This document shows, piece by piece, positions 18,674 through 27,001 of a stretch of 64,000 nt of DNA. The translations under genes and the position numbers were made by a program. How positions within the stretch are numbered: position 1 is the stretch's first letter; every line of letters begins with the position of its first letter. The stretch lies in the NCBI GenBank assembly GCA_019084245.1, contig JAHRFE010000028.1:496001-560000 (forward strand), given 5' to 3'. The notes beneath the pieces are model-generated. The model ran no database searches. It was not told the origin of the DNA and saw only the letters and a list, made by a program, of their open reading frames with translations. This stretch comes from Hoeflea sp. Lineage in GTDB: Bacteria; Pseudomonadota; Alphaproteobacteria; Rhizobiales; Rhizobiaceae.

Positions 18674-19918
18674 TCAGCGCAGCGATTTGAGCAGGGCGGG
18701 CGTTGGAAAGCAGGTCGGTGTCTCGCCGTTTTTTCCCTGCCATTCGCCGATCGAGCGCCTTGTCTTGTAGCCCGGCAGGCCGTCGGCGCCGCCGACATCG
18801 TAGCCCTGGCTTTCCAGCGATGACTGCAGCCGGGCGATGTCGGAGCGCAGCATCGAGCCGGTGCTGCGCCAGGGCGTGACGAAGGCGCCGCCGCCATGGG
18901 CGATCCGGTCGGCGAGATTGCCGATGAACAGCGCGTAAAGATCGGAATTGTTGTATTCCTTGATGACGTAGAAATTCGGCGTCACCACGAATTCCGGCCC
19001 GAATGTTCCCGCAGGCACCAGCACCATGCCGGGTGCACTGCGCTCGTGATCGGGAAACGGCCGGCCGGAAATGCGGATGATGCCCATGTCGGTGAGCGCG
19101 GCTATCGGCCGGGCGCGGTCGGGTCCTTCCAGCGCGCAGGTGACGCCCTGGGGGATGACCGCCTCGAAGCCCCAGTCGCGGCCGCGCACCCAGCCCGACT
19201 GGGCCAGGTAATTGGCGATGGCGGCGAGCGAATCGGGCACGGAATTCCAGATGTCACGCTTGCCGTCGCCATCGAAATCGACCGCATGATCGAGATAGCT
19301 CGACGGCAGGAACTGCGGCTGCCCCATGGCGCCGGCCCAGGAGCTTTTCATCGCGGATGCCGGGATGTCGCCGCGCTCGAGGATCTTGAGCGCGGCCAGG
19401 ATTTCCCTGCGGAACAGGTCCGTCCGGGTCGACATGAAGGCTTTGGTGACGAGAACCCGCACCGCCGAATGGGGGATCCTGGCCCGGCCAAAGCCTGATT
19501 CCCTGCCCCAGATGGCGACGATGATCGACGCCGGAACGCCATAGCGCTGTTCGATCCGGGCCAGCGTGCCGGCGTGTTGCTTCATCAGCGACCGGCCGGA
19601 GGCCGCAAGGCCTTGCAGGCTTTTTTCGCTGAAATAGGCGCCGGGACTGCGGAACTCGGCCTGGCTCTGGGCGCGCTCTTTGGGCTTGGGGAAGCCGGGC
19701 GGGGCCAGATCCGGCAGATCCCAGTCGAGGCTGATCCCGGAAAAGGCGCGGTCGAACACCGCCCGCGAGACGCCTGAGCGGCTGGCTTCGGGCCACAGAT
19801 CGGCGTCCAACCATTGGCGGAACTGCGCTTCAACGCCCGCCTTTGTGGCCGCATGGGAAGGCTGGGCCGTAAAGGCGGCAGCGATGCAAAATACGCTCAG
19901 GATCAGGGTGCGAATCAT
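18674..19918 (-). CDS. Lytic murein transglycosylase (MltB family)
   Basis: Cleaves peptidoglycan glycan strands in the periplasm, forming 1,6-anhydro ends. The 414-aa protein has a signal peptide (MIRTLILSVFCIAAAFTAQP..HAA), then an SLT_2 domain with the catalytic Glu in WGRESGFG, FMSTRTDLFRRE, WAGAMGQPQFLPSSY and DFDGDGKRDIW. A C-terminal peptidoglycan-binding type 1 repeat follows (RLQSSLESQGYDVGGADGL). No lipobox Cys is present, so it should be soluble rather than anchored like E. coli MltB. It converges with the methyltransferase gene, 33 bases apart. Confidence 0.93.
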   Translation of the reverse strand: MIRTLILSVFCIAAAFTAQPSHAATKAGVEAQFRQWLDADLWPEASRSGVSRAVFDRAFSGISLDWDLPDLAPPGFPKPKERAQSQAEFRSPGAYFSEKSLQGLAASGRSLMKQHAGTLARIEQRYGVPASIIVAIWGRESGFGRARIPHSAVRVLVTKAFMSTRTDLFRREILAALKILERGDIPASAMKSSWAGAMGQPQFLPSSYLDHAVDFDGDGKRDIWNSVPDSLAAIANYLAQSGWVRGRDWGFEAVIPQGVTCALEGPDRARPIAALTDMGIIRISGRPFPDHERSAPGMVLVPAGTFGPEFVVTPNFYVIKEYNNSDLYALFIGNLADRIAHGGGAFVTPWRSTGSMLRSDIARLQSSLESQGYDVGGADGLPGYKTRRSIGEWQGKNGETPTCFPTPALLKSLR

Positions 19919-19975
19919 GCCGCAAGACTAACCCGAGCGGCGTGTCAGGAAAACGGCGCATTCGGCCGCTCGAAC

Positions 19976-20365
19976 TCAAGTCTCGCAAAAAGCCTCGATT
20001 TCGATTTCGGTGAGCAGGCCGGGATGCGCAAGACCGGCGACAATCACATAGGTCGAGGCAGGCGCGTGGCCTTGCAGCATCCGGTCGCGGAGCTCCCGGT
20101 AGGCGCTCACATCGCCCGGCGCCACGTCATAGACGCGAATCGCGACGATGTCGGTGGTCTTCATGCCAGAGGCGGCCACCGCGGACAGCGCGTTCAGCCA
20201 GGCCTGCTCGGCCTGGGCGCGATAACCCTGCAGCATCTCGCCGTCCGGCGTCACGCCGATCTGGCCCGAGACGATCAGCCGGCGGCCCGGAGCGGTCATT
20301 TCCACCGCCTGGACATAGTTGGATGCGGGCTTCGGCATGGTGTCGGGATTGAAGAATCGGGGCAT
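19976..20365 (-). CDS. RidA family protein (enamine/imine deaminase)
   Basis: A 129-aa member of the RidA/YER057c/UK114 family, which forms trimers and hydrolyses reactive enamines and imines such as 2-aminoacrylate. Family landmarks are the N-terminal FFNPDTMPKP, SGQIGVTPDGEM, the conserved Arg in VAIRVYDV, and the C-terminal HPGLLTEIEIEAFC. The catalytic Glu near the C-terminus is present. AAGGGA precedes the ATG. It lies downstream of recR, separated by a palindromic repeat element that may insulate or destabilise the shared transcript. Confidence 0.9.
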   Translation of the reverse strand: MPRFFNPDTMPKPASNYVQAVEMTAPGRRLIVSGQIGVTPDGEMLQGYRAQAEQAWLNALSAVAASGMKTTDIVAIRVYDVAPGDVSAYRELRDRMLQGHAPASTYVIVAGLAHPGLLTEIEIEAFCET

Positions 20366-20396
20366 GGCAAGTCCCTTGTTTGTGTCGTGGGGCGCC

Positions 20397-20493
20397 TTGT
20401 CCTGACAGATGAAGTGATCTGTCAGGATCGCGTCAAATCTGGTGGGGCGATTTGTCCTGACAGATGAAGTGATCTGTCAGGATCGCGCCACTA
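20397..20493. repeat. RIME/REP-like palindromic intergenic element (copy 1)
   Basis: Two 36-base perfect direct repeats (20397-20432 and 20452-20487) sit 55 bases apart. Each contains the palindrome CCTGACAGAT-GAAGTG-ATCTGTCAGG (10-bp stem). The 19-base spacer has the TGGTGGGGCGATTTGTCC-type arm that recurs, inverted, in copy 2 near 26000. The outer end GATCGCGCCACTAG contains the recR stop codon. It fits rhizobial intergenic mosaic elements in size, palindromes and location; the family assignment is inference. Confidence 0.75.
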
Positions 20494-21096
20494 GAATGCG
20501 GTGCGGGCGCGAATGGCGGCGGCCAGCGTGCCTTCATCGAGATAGTCGAGTTCGCCCCCGACCGGCACGCCATGGGCGAGCCGGGTGATCTTGATCTCGA
20601 ACCCGGTCAATTGCTCGGTGATGTAGTGCGCCGTGGTCTGGCCCTCGACGGTGGCGTTGACGGCGATCAGGATTTCCCGCACGCCGCCCCTGGCGACGCG
20701 GTCGACAAGTTTTGAAATTGTCAGATCGTCAGGGCCAATGCCATCGAGCGGCGACAGGGTGCCGCCCAGCACATGGTAGCCGGCATTCATCGCCGCGGCG
20801 CGCTCGAGCGCCCAGAGGTCGGCGACATCCTCGACAACAATGATGGTGCTCTGGTCGCGGGTCACATCGGTGCAGACCGCGCAGGGGTCGGACGTGTCGG
20901 CATTGCCGCAGGTCGAGCAGATGCGGACCTTGTCGAAGGCTTCGTTCATCGCCAGCGCCAAGGGACCCATCAGCTGGTCCTTCTTCTTGATCAGATGCAG
21001 CGCGGCGCGGCGCGCCGAGCGCGGCCCCAGCCCCGGAACCCGGGCCAGAAGCTGGATCAGGCGCTCGATCTCCGGCCCGGTTACACGTTTTTGCAT
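20491..21096 (-). CDS. recR: Recombination mediator protein RecR
   Basis: Works with RecF/RecO to load RecA on gapped DNA. The 201-aa protein shows the N-terminal helix-hairpin-helix ([19 protein letters not shown]), the zinc-finger CSTC..CAVC, and the Toprim domain from about residue 80 ([16 protein letters not shown]). The length is normal. The start ATG at 21096 has GGAGA 6 bases upstream. It is downstream of ybaB and dnaX on the same strand, the standard dnaX-ybaB-recR operon. Its TAG stop lies in the end of a repeat element. Confidence 0.97.
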   Translation of the reverse strand: MQKRVTGPEIERLIQLLARVPGLGPRSARRAALHLIKKKDQLMGPLALAMNEAFDKVRICSTCGNADTSDPCAVCTDVTRDQSTIIVVEDVADLWALERAAAMNAGYHVLGGTLSPLDGIGPDDLTISKLVDRVARGGVREILIAVNATVEGQTTAHYITEQLTGFEIKITRLAHGVPVGGELDYLDEGTLAAAIRARTAF

Positions 21097-21124
21097 CTTG
21101 ATCTCCGGAGGCGGGCGGCTGGTT

Positions 21125-21448
21125 CTAGAAAGGCAGTTTCATGCCGGGAGGGATCGGCAGGCCGGCGGTGAGTTCGCGGGTGCGTTCGGCGACCAGTGTC
21201 TCGACCTTTCCCTTGGCGTCGTTGTGGGCGGCGACGACGAGATCCTCGAGGATCTCGACATCATCTTCCTTGAACATGGAAGGATCGACGTGCATGCCCA
21301 GCATCACGCCCTTGCCGGACAAGCGCACGGTGACCATGCCGCCGCCGGCGGTTCCCTCGCATTCAAGTTCGGCAATCTCTTCCTGCATGCGCTCCATCTT
21401 GGCCTGCATGTCCTTGAGCTTGCCCATCATGCCCATGATGTCTTTCAT
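21125..21448 (-). CDS. YbaB/EbfC family nucleoid-associated protein
   Basis: A small 107-aa DNA-binding protein that dimerises into a tweezer shape. [29 protein letters not shown] is the Met/Lys-rich N-terminal helix of the family; the beta section [21 protein letters not shown] follows, and the C-terminus ends with [11 protein letters not shown]. The start ATG at 21448 has AAGGAGAG about 5 bases upstream. It lies between dnaX (69 bases upstream) and recR (28 bases downstream). Confidence 0.95.
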   Translation of the reverse strand: MKDIMGMMGKLKDMQAKMERMQEEIAELECEGTAGGGMVTVRLSGKGVMLGMHVDPSMFKEDDVEILEDLVVAAHNDAKGKVETLVAERTRELTAGLPIPPGMKLPF

Positions 21449-21517
21449 CGGGGTCTCTCCTTCTTGTTTGTGGACCGCCGGGCCTGTTCCTGGCCCGCGG
21501 CGTTGATGCACGCCAAG

Positions 21518-23359
21518 CTAGTCCGGCTCATCGCCGGGTTCGGTATCGTCCGGCAGGATGTCGCCGTCTTCGGAGGGCGACAGCGCCGCGTCGGCGAGGC
21601 TCTCCTCGGTCACAGCGATGCGCACATCGGTGATGCGGGCGCCGGGGAACCTGGCGAGAATCGCCGCGACATCGGGATCCTGGCGGGCGTCGCTGACCAG
21701 CGCGTCGCGCCTGGCGGTCTCGCGCTCGGACAGCGTCGGGGCGCCCTCCTCGCGGCTGAGCGCCACGCTCCATTTGGCCCCGGTCCAGTCGGTCAGCTTC
21801 TTGATGAGTTCGCCCGGCAGGCTCGGGCTTGCATCCGGCGTCAGGCTGATTTCAAGCCGGCCCGGCTCGATCCGGACGAGGCGCACATTGGTGCGGATCT
21901 GCACCTTCATGGCGATGTCGCGAAATTTCTCGGCGAGCGCCACCATGTCCTCCAGCGAACCGACGACGACCTCTTCGACCGGCTCGGCAATGGCCGGTGC
22001 GGCGACGGTGGGCTCGGCGGAATGGGCAAGCCGCATTGAGGGCTGGCCACCGCCAGACCCCTGCGGCATGCGGCGGTCGCCGACCGCGCGCGCCTGAGCG
22101 CCGCCGCCCGAAGGGCCATTGCCCGACGCGAGCGAGGTCGCGCCCGACACAGCGCCGCCGGAAGCCTGGAATGCCTTCAGGGCATCCTCGGGCGAGGGCA
22201 GGCTTGCGGCATGGGCAATCCGGATCAGAGCCATCTCGGCCGCGGCTGCGGGGCGGCTCGATGTGTCGGTCTCGGTGATGCCCTTGAGCAGCATCTGCCA
22301 GACCCGGGAGAGAATGGCCGTCGACAATTTGCCCGCATAATCCGCGCCGCTTTCGCGTTCCGTCTGGGTGAGCGAGGGGTCTTCGCCCGCCTGCGGCACG
22401 AATTTGAGCCGGGTAACGAGATGGGTGAATTCGGCCAGATCAGTGAGGATCACTGCGGGGCTCGCGCCCGAATCATACTGGTCGCGGAAATTCGCGAGCG
22501 CTGCGGCGACATCGCCTGCCAACAATGCGCCGAACAGGCCGACAATGCGCGACCGGTCGGCGAGGCCCAGCATCGAGCGCACCGCTTCGGCGTCGACTTC
22601 ACCGCCGCCATGGGCGATCGCCTGATCGAGCAGCGACAACCCGTCACGCACCGAGCCTTCGGCGGCACGGGCGATCATGGCCAGCGATTCGTCGTCGATC
22701 GGGATGCCTTCCTGCCCGGCAACGCTCCTGAAATGATTGACCAGCAGGCCCGAATCGATCCGGCGCAGGTCAAAGCGCTGGCACCGGGACAAAACCGTGA
22801 TCGGAACCTTGCGGATTTCGGTGGTGGCAAAGATGAATTTCACATGCGCCGGCGGCTCTTCCAGCGTCTTGAGCAGGCCGTTGAAGGCCTGGTTGGACAG
22901 CATGTGCACTTCGTCGATGATGTAGACCTTGTAGCGCGCCGACACCGGGCGGTAGCGCACCTGCTCGATGATCTCGCGGATATCGTCGATGCCGGTGTGC
23001 GAGGCGGCGTCCATTTCGATCACATCGACGTGGCGGCCTTCCATGATCGCCTGGCAGTGTTCGCCCGGGACGGTCAGGTCGATGGTCGGCTGGTCGATCT
23101 CGGCGGTCTTGTAGTTCAAGGCGCGCGCCAGGATCCGGGCCGTGGTGGTCTTGCCGACGCCGCGGACACCGGTCAGCATCCAGGCTTGCGCAATCCGTCC
23201 GGTGGAAAAGGCGTTGGTGAGCGTGCGCACCATCGGCTCCTGGCCGATGAGATCGGTGAAATCCCTGGGGCGGTATTTCCGCGCCAGAACCCGGTACGGC
23301 GCCTTGGCTTCGGGGCTCAAACCCGATGACGCTGTGTTCGTGCCGGTTGTGTCTTCCAT
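21518..23359 (-). CDS. dnaX: DNA polymerase III subunit gamma/tau
   Basis: Clamp-loader ATPase of the replicative polymerase, 613 aa. LARKYRPRDFTDLIGQE opens the AAA+ domain; Walker A is GVRGVGKTTTARILA, Walker B is VYIIDEVHMLS, and FATTEIRKVPITVLSRCQRF carries the arginine finger. The zinc-binding Cys quartet usually found after Walker A is reduced to one Cys (VPGEHCQAI). The C-terminal 200 residues are the tau region. The start ATG at 23359 was chosen because the frame's upstream extension would run through the SRP RNA gene. No clear slippery heptamer for making gamma was noticed. Confidence 0.96.
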   Translation of the reverse strand: MEDTTGTNTASSGLSPEAKAPYRVLARKYRPRDFTDLIGQEPMVRTLTNAFSTGRIAQAWMLTGVRGVGKTTTARILARALNYKTAEIDQPTIDLTVPGEHCQAIMEGRHVDVIEMDAASHTGIDDIREIIEQVRYRPVSARYKVYIIDEVHMLSNQAFNGLLKTLEEPPAHVKFIFATTEIRKVPITVLSRCQRFDLRRIDSGLLVNHFRSVAGQEGIPIDDESLAMIARAAEGSVRDGLSLLDQAIAHGGGEVDAEAVRSMLGLADRSRIVGLFGALLAGDVAAALANFRDQYDSGASPAVILTDLAEFTHLVTRLKFVPQAGEDPSLTQTERESGADYAGKLSTAILSRVWQMLLKGITETDTSSRPAAAAEMALIRIAHAASLPSPEDALKAFQASGGAVSGATSLASGNGPSGGGAQARAVGDRRMPQGSGGGQPSMRLAHSAEPTVAAPAIAEPVEEVVVGSLEDMVALAEKFRDIAMKVQIRTNVRLVRIEPGRLEISLTPDASPSLPGELIKKLTDWTGAKWSVALSREEGAPTLSERETARRDALVSDARQDPDVAAILARFPGARITDVRIAVTEESLADAALSPSEDGDILPDDTEPGDEPD

Positions 23360-23469
23360 GATGTCTGTGCCGCCCTTGCGCTGGCCTATGGCCGTTCGCA
23401 CCAAATTTGCACCCCGGTTGAAACCCGTCAATGACAGGCCTGCCATTTCCGGCGCGGGCGAAAGAGGGT

Positions 23470-23565
23470 GGGAGGCTGGCACGGTGACCCGTGCCGGGCT
23501 CGTTAGGGCTGCTTCCTTCCGGACCTGACCCGGTTGGCGAGTGGCTCGTCCACCACCAACCTCCC
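23470..23565 (-). ncRNA. ffs: Signal recognition particle RNA, small bacterial type (4.5S)
   Basis: The minus strand contains AGGTCCGGAAGGAAGCA, the invariant SRP domain IV loop that binds Ffh. The proposed ends pair perfectly over 10 bp (GGGAGGTTGG with CCAGCCTCCC), and the intervening arms (GACGAGCC / CTAACGAGCCCG region) give the expected long hairpin of about 96 nt. The ends are set by this pairing and could differ by a few bases. Location just upstream of dnaX, same strand, is common in Alphaproteobacteria. Confidence 0.93.
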
Positions 23566-23659
23566 GAGAGCACATATCGTCAATCGGACCGGCAAATGCA
23601 AGCCAAGGCTGAAAAAAACTGCTAGAGTTGCCCTCCAACCCTGACTATTGGTCCTGCCC

Positions 23660-24064
23660 ATGTCCGATTTTGTTCTTGATCCGCGTCTTGAGCGCGATTC
23701 CACGTTGCTGATGAAGCTCGGCCTGTGCCAGCTCCGGCTGATCGAGGACAGCCGCTGGCCCTGGGTGCTGCTGGTGCCGCAGCGGAGCGGCATTTCGGAA
23801 ATCTTCGACATGACGCCGCTGGACCAGACCATGCTGACCTTCGAAACAGCTATCACCGCCAGTGCGGTCAAGCAGGCGACGGAGTGCCTCAAGATCAATA
23901 TCGGCGCCCTTGGCAACCAGGTGCGCCAGTTCCATCTTCACATCATCGCGCGCAACGAGGGTGATCCGGCCTGGCCCGGACCGGTCTGGGGTCATGGCGA
24001 GGCCCGGCCCTGGACCCGGGACGCCCGCAGCGAATTTACCGAAAGACTTCTCGAGGCCCTCTGA
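23660..24064 (+). CDS. HIT domain protein
   Basis: A 134-aa histidine-triad protein. The triad reads QFHLHIIAR (H-x-H-x-x); in this subgroup the third His is replaced, as in many rhizobial short HIT proteins. The N-terminus LDPRLERDSTLLMKLGLCQL and WPWVLLVPQR are typical of the group. HIT proteins hydrolyse nucleotide conjugates; the substrate is unknown. The start is ATG at 23660; a TTG four codons upstream is in frame but has no better ribosome site. nudC follows after 3 bases, so the two may act together in nucleotide clean-up. Confidence 0.88.
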   Translation: MSDFVLDPRLERDSTLLMKLGLCQLRLIEDSRWPWVLLVPQRSGISEIFDMTPLDQTMLTFETAITASAVKQATECLKINIGALGNQVRQFHLHIIARNEGDPAWPGPVWGHGEARPWTRDARSEFTERLLEAL

Positions 24065-24067
24065 TCA

Positions 24068-25045
24068 ATGACATTTTCCCTGTTTGACCATGACGCCCCT
24101 CATGGCGAAGCCAGCCGTCTGGTTGCCTTTTCCTCCAACCGGCTTGAACGCCGCTCCGAACATCGCACCGAGGGCGAACTGGGCGACGCGCTCAGGGATC
24201 CGGCGACGCGCTATTTCGCCATCACGCAGGGCCGGCTGGCGATGCGCGTCAATGGAAGCGCACCGGAAGGACTGCTGCTGGCGGACGACATCGCCGCAAT
24301 GCAGCCGCATCACGAGCACGCGGTGCTGATCGGCTGGGACGCGGCTGCCGCTCGGATCGCCATTCCGGTGCGAACTGCGCCCGACGATCTGCCGGAGCCG
24401 TTCAAGGCCATCGACACCCGATCCGTGTACCGTCAGGCACTGATGGACGAAGAAACGCTCGGCGCCTATGCGCTCGGCACCAGCCTGGTTTCCTGGGCGC
24501 TGGCCAACCGGTATTGCGGCACCTGCGGCAGTCCGATGACGCCCGAAGCGGGCGGGTACCGGCGCAAGTGCAAGGCCTGCAATCATACAGTCTTTCCGCG
24601 CACCGATCCCGTCGCCATCATGCTGACCATCGACGAGGCGGGCGACCGCTGCCTGCTGGGCCGCAGCCCGCATTTCCCGCCCGGCATGTATTCCTGCCTG
24701 GCAGGGTTTATCGAGCCGGGGGAAACCATGGAGGACGCGGTGCGGCGCGAGACGCTGGAGGAATCGGGCATCACCGTCGGCCGCGTGCGCTATCACGCCA
24801 GCCAGCCCTGGCCGATGCCGCATTCACTGATGATCGGCGTCTATGCGGAAGCCAAGAGCCTCACCATCGTGCCGGACACGGCCGAGCTCGAGGATTGCCG
24901 CTGGTTCGACAGAAGCGAGACGGAAGCGATGCTCGCCAATGTTCTGGGCGAGGACAAGGCCTCGGCACCGCCGCCGGGCGCCATCGCGCACCGGCTGATG
25001 CGCGACTGGCTGGATTGGGACCGGCAAGGCTCGCGGTCTCAGTGA
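24068..25045 (+). CDS. nudC: NAD+/NADH diphosphatase (Nudix)
   Basis: Hydrolyses NAD(H) to NMN(H) and AMP and can remove NAD caps from RNA. The 325-aa protein has an N-terminal NUDIX-like domain, a zinc ribbon CGTCGSPM..CKAC, then the Nudix box GFIEPGETMEDAVRRE..EESG, and the NudC-specific SQPWPMPHSLM that follows the box. All zinc Cys and Nudix Glu residues are present. It follows the HIT gene by 3 bases and converges with pheA, 6 bases apart. Confidence 0.94.
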   Translation: MTFSLFDHDAPHGEASRLVAFSSNRLERRSEHRTEGELGDALRDPATRYFAITQGRLAMRVNGSAPEGLLLADDIAAMQPHHEHAVLIGWDAAAARIAIPVRTAPDDLPEPFKAIDTRSVYRQALMDEETLGAYALGTSLVSWALANRYCGTCGSPMTPEAGGYRRKCKACNHTVFPRTDPVAIMLTIDEAGDRCLLGRSPHFPPGMYSCLAGFIEPGETMEDAVRRETLEESGITVGRVRYHASQPWPMPHSLMIGVYAEAKSLTIVPDTAELEDCRWFDRSETEAMLANVLGEDKASAPPPGAIAHRLMRDWLDWDRQGSRSQ

Positions 25046-25051
25046 GGACCG

Positions 25052-25939
25052 TCAGCCTTCAGCCTCTTCCGCATGGGAGCCGTTCTGCTCCAGCCGGAAC
25101 GGATGGGCCGGATAGACGCCCAGGATCCTGAGTTCCTTGGAGAAGAAGGCAAGCTCTTCCATGGCGCGCGCCACCGGCGCTTCGTCCGGATGGCCCTGGA
25201 TATCGGCGTAGAACTGGGTGGCGAAGAACCGTCCGCCGATCTGGTAGCTTTCGAGCTTGGTCATGTTGACACCGTTGGTGGCAAAGCCGCCCATCGCCTT
25301 GTAGAGCGCCGCGGGGATGTTGCGCACCCGGAAGACGAAGGTCGTCACCACCACCTCACCAGTGACCGGACGGGGCGGAATTTTAGCTTCGCGCGACAGC
25401 ACGACGAAGCGGGTGACATTGGTTTCGGTGTCCTCGACATTCTCTTGCAGGATGTTGAGGCCGTAGAGCTCGGCGGCCAGCCGCGGCGCCAGTGCCGCCA
25501 TCGAGCGGTCATTGCTTTGCGAGACCAGCCGCGCGGCGCCGGCGGTGTCACCGGCCACGACCGCCTTCCAGCCATTGGCGCGCACCACCTTGCGGCACTG
25601 GCCCACGGCATGGACATGGCTGTGCACGGTGCGGATTTCCGAGCGGTCGACGCCGGGCAGCGCCATCAGCTGGAAATGGATCGGCATGAAATATTCGCCG
25701 ACAATGTGCATCTGCGATTCGGGCAGCAGATGATGGATGTCGGCCACCCGGCCGGCGATGGTGTTCTCGATCGGGATCATCGCCAGATCCGCCTCGCCCT
25801 GCTCGAGCGCGTTGAACGCATCCTCGAAGGTGGCCGAGGGCAAAGGCTCCATGCCGGGAAACATGTCGCGGCAGGCCATGTCGGAATTTGCGCCAAACTC
25901 GCCCTGAAAGGCGATGCGATTGGTGGAAGCTGTCATCAT
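25052..25939 (-). CDS. pheA: Prephenate dehydratase (monofunctional)
   Basis: Converts prephenate to phenylpyruvate in phenylalanine synthesis. The 295-aa enzyme has the PDT domain (RIAFQGEFGANSDMA, IPIENTIAGRV, and NVTRFVVLS with the catalytic TRF) and a C-terminal ACT domain (TTFVFRVRNIPAALYKAMGG, then NMTKLESYQIGG). The ACT Phe-binding motif reads LESYQ rather than the E. coli LESRP, the usual form in rhizobia. There is no chorismate mutase domain. Tandem ATGs at 25939 and 25936 leave a one-residue uncertainty. A palindromic element separates it from kdsB upstream. Confidence 0.95.
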   Translation of the reverse strand: MMTASTNRIAFQGEFGANSDMACRDMFPGMEPLPSATFEDAFNALEQGEADLAMIPIENTIAGRVADIHHLLPESQMHIVGEYFMPIHFQLMALPGVDRSEIRTVHSHVHAVGQCRKVVRANGWKAVVAGDTAGAARLVSQSNDRSMAALAPRLAAELYGLNILQENVEDTETNVTRFVVLSREAKIPPRPVTGEVVVTTFVFRVRNIPAALYKAMGGFATNGVNMTKLESYQIGGRFFATQFYADIQGHPDEAPVARAMEELAFFSKELRILGVYPAHPFRLEQNGSHAEEAEG

Positions 25940-25965
25940 GAGTGTCCGTGTTGAAGAGGCGCGTC

Positions 25966-26086
25966 TAGTGGTGCGATCCAGACAGATGGTCCACATCTGT
26001 CTGGACAAATCGCCCCACCAGACCAATAGCTTGTGGGCTGACTTTTCGAAACAGATGGGAACCATCTGTTTCGGTCAGACCACTAG
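25966..26086. repeat. RIME/REP-like palindromic intergenic element (copy 2)
   Basis: About 121 bases bounded by inverted ends CTAGTGGT (25966-25973) and ACCACTAG (26079-26086). It contains two perfect palindromes: TCCAGACAGATG/CATCTGTCTGGA (25977-26005, 5-base loop) and CGAAACAGATGG/CCATCTGTTTCG (26047-26073, 3-base loop). The arm after the first, GGACAAATCGCCCCACCA, is the reverse complement of the arm in copy 1. The right end contains the kdsB stop codon (26083-26085). Confidence 0.8.
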
Positions 26087-26829
26087 GTCGGCGCGAGGAT
26101 CTGGCGGGCGCGCTCCAGATCGGCGGGAGTATCGACACCGAGCGGAACGGAGTCAACGATGGCGACATCGATGCGCATGCCGTTCTCCAGCGCCCGCAGC
26201 TGCTCGAGCGACTCGCGCCTCTCGAGCGTCGAGGGCCTGAGCGAGACAAAGCGCTCGAGCGCCGGCCGGCGCCAGGCGTAGAGTCCGATGTGATGGTACA
26301 GCGGCCCCGCGCCATAAGGTGCGGTGGCGCGGGTGAAGTAGAGTGCGCGCAACATCCCGGGGCCGATCGGCGTGCCGACGACCTTGACGATGCTCGGGTT
26401 GGTCTTTTCAGCCTCCTCGGCAATCTCCACCGCCAGCGTGGCCAGATCGGCCGGCGAGCCCAGCAGCGGCAGGGCCGACCGGCGGATGGTCTCGGGCTCG
26501 ATCGCCGGAATGTCACCCTGGACATTGAGGATGATCTGCGCCCGTCCGTCGGGATCCATCTTCCGGGCCGCCTCGAAAACCCGGTCCGATCCGGACTCGT
26601 GGTCATCGCGGGTCATGACCGCTTCGATCCCCGCGGCCTGCACCGCTTTGGCGATCTCGGTCGAGTCCGTCGCCACGGCGACACGGCCGATATCGGCAAG
26701 CAGCGCCTGGCGCGCCACCCTGACCACCATCGGGACGCCGCCGATGTCGGCGAGCGGCTTTCCGGGCAGCCGGGTGGACGCCATTCGGGCCGGAATGATG
26801 ACGAGCATTTGCGCTTGAGCGTCTGTCAT
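26083..26829 (-). CDS. kdsB: 3-deoxy-manno-octulosonate cytidylyltransferase
   Basis: Activates Kdo with CTP for the lipopolysaccharide inner core. The 248-aa protein has the nucleotidyltransferase opening [20 protein letters not shown], then [40 protein letters not shown] and the ending [16 protein letters not shown], all hallmarks of KdsB. The length is normal. The final codon is followed by a TAG supplied by the flanking repeat element. It is upstream of pheA on the same strand, with 143 bases between that include the element. Confidence 0.96.
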   Translation of the reverse strand: MTDAQAQMLVIIPARMASTRLPGKPLADIGGVPMVVRVARQALLADIGRVAVATDSTEIAKAVQAAGIEAVMTRDDHESGSDRVFEAARKMDPDGRAQIILNVQGDIPAIEPETIRRSALPLLGSPADLATLAVEIAEEAEKTNPSIVKVVGTPIGPGMLRALYFTRATAPYGAGPLYHHIGLYAWRRPALERFVSLRPSTLERRESLEQLRALENGMRIDVAIVDSVPLGVDTPADLERARQILAPT

Positions 26830-27001
26830 CTGGGTTCAGTTCCTCGGTTGCGCGGCAAGCGTAACAAAATGTCTCACTTGCGCGGTCACAAACGGTGTTG
26901 CAACGGACTTGCAAAAGACATAGGTTCCGCGCGATTTCAAGACTGGTTCGGATAATGCGGGAAACCGGGCGGGACGCCGAACTGAAACGGAGCGAGGGAA
27001 C

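Noticed and set aside
20397-20487. Two identical 36-base repeats with a 19-base spacer, looking like a minimal CRISPR
   Set aside because: There are only two copies, the spacer is itself conserved in a second locus, and there are no cas genes. The structure fits a palindromic intergenic element.
23360-23638. N-terminal extension of DnaX by 93 residues
   Set aside because: It would run through the SRP RNA gene, and the extension lacks similarity to known DnaX starts. The ATG at 23359 directly precedes the normal N-terminus.
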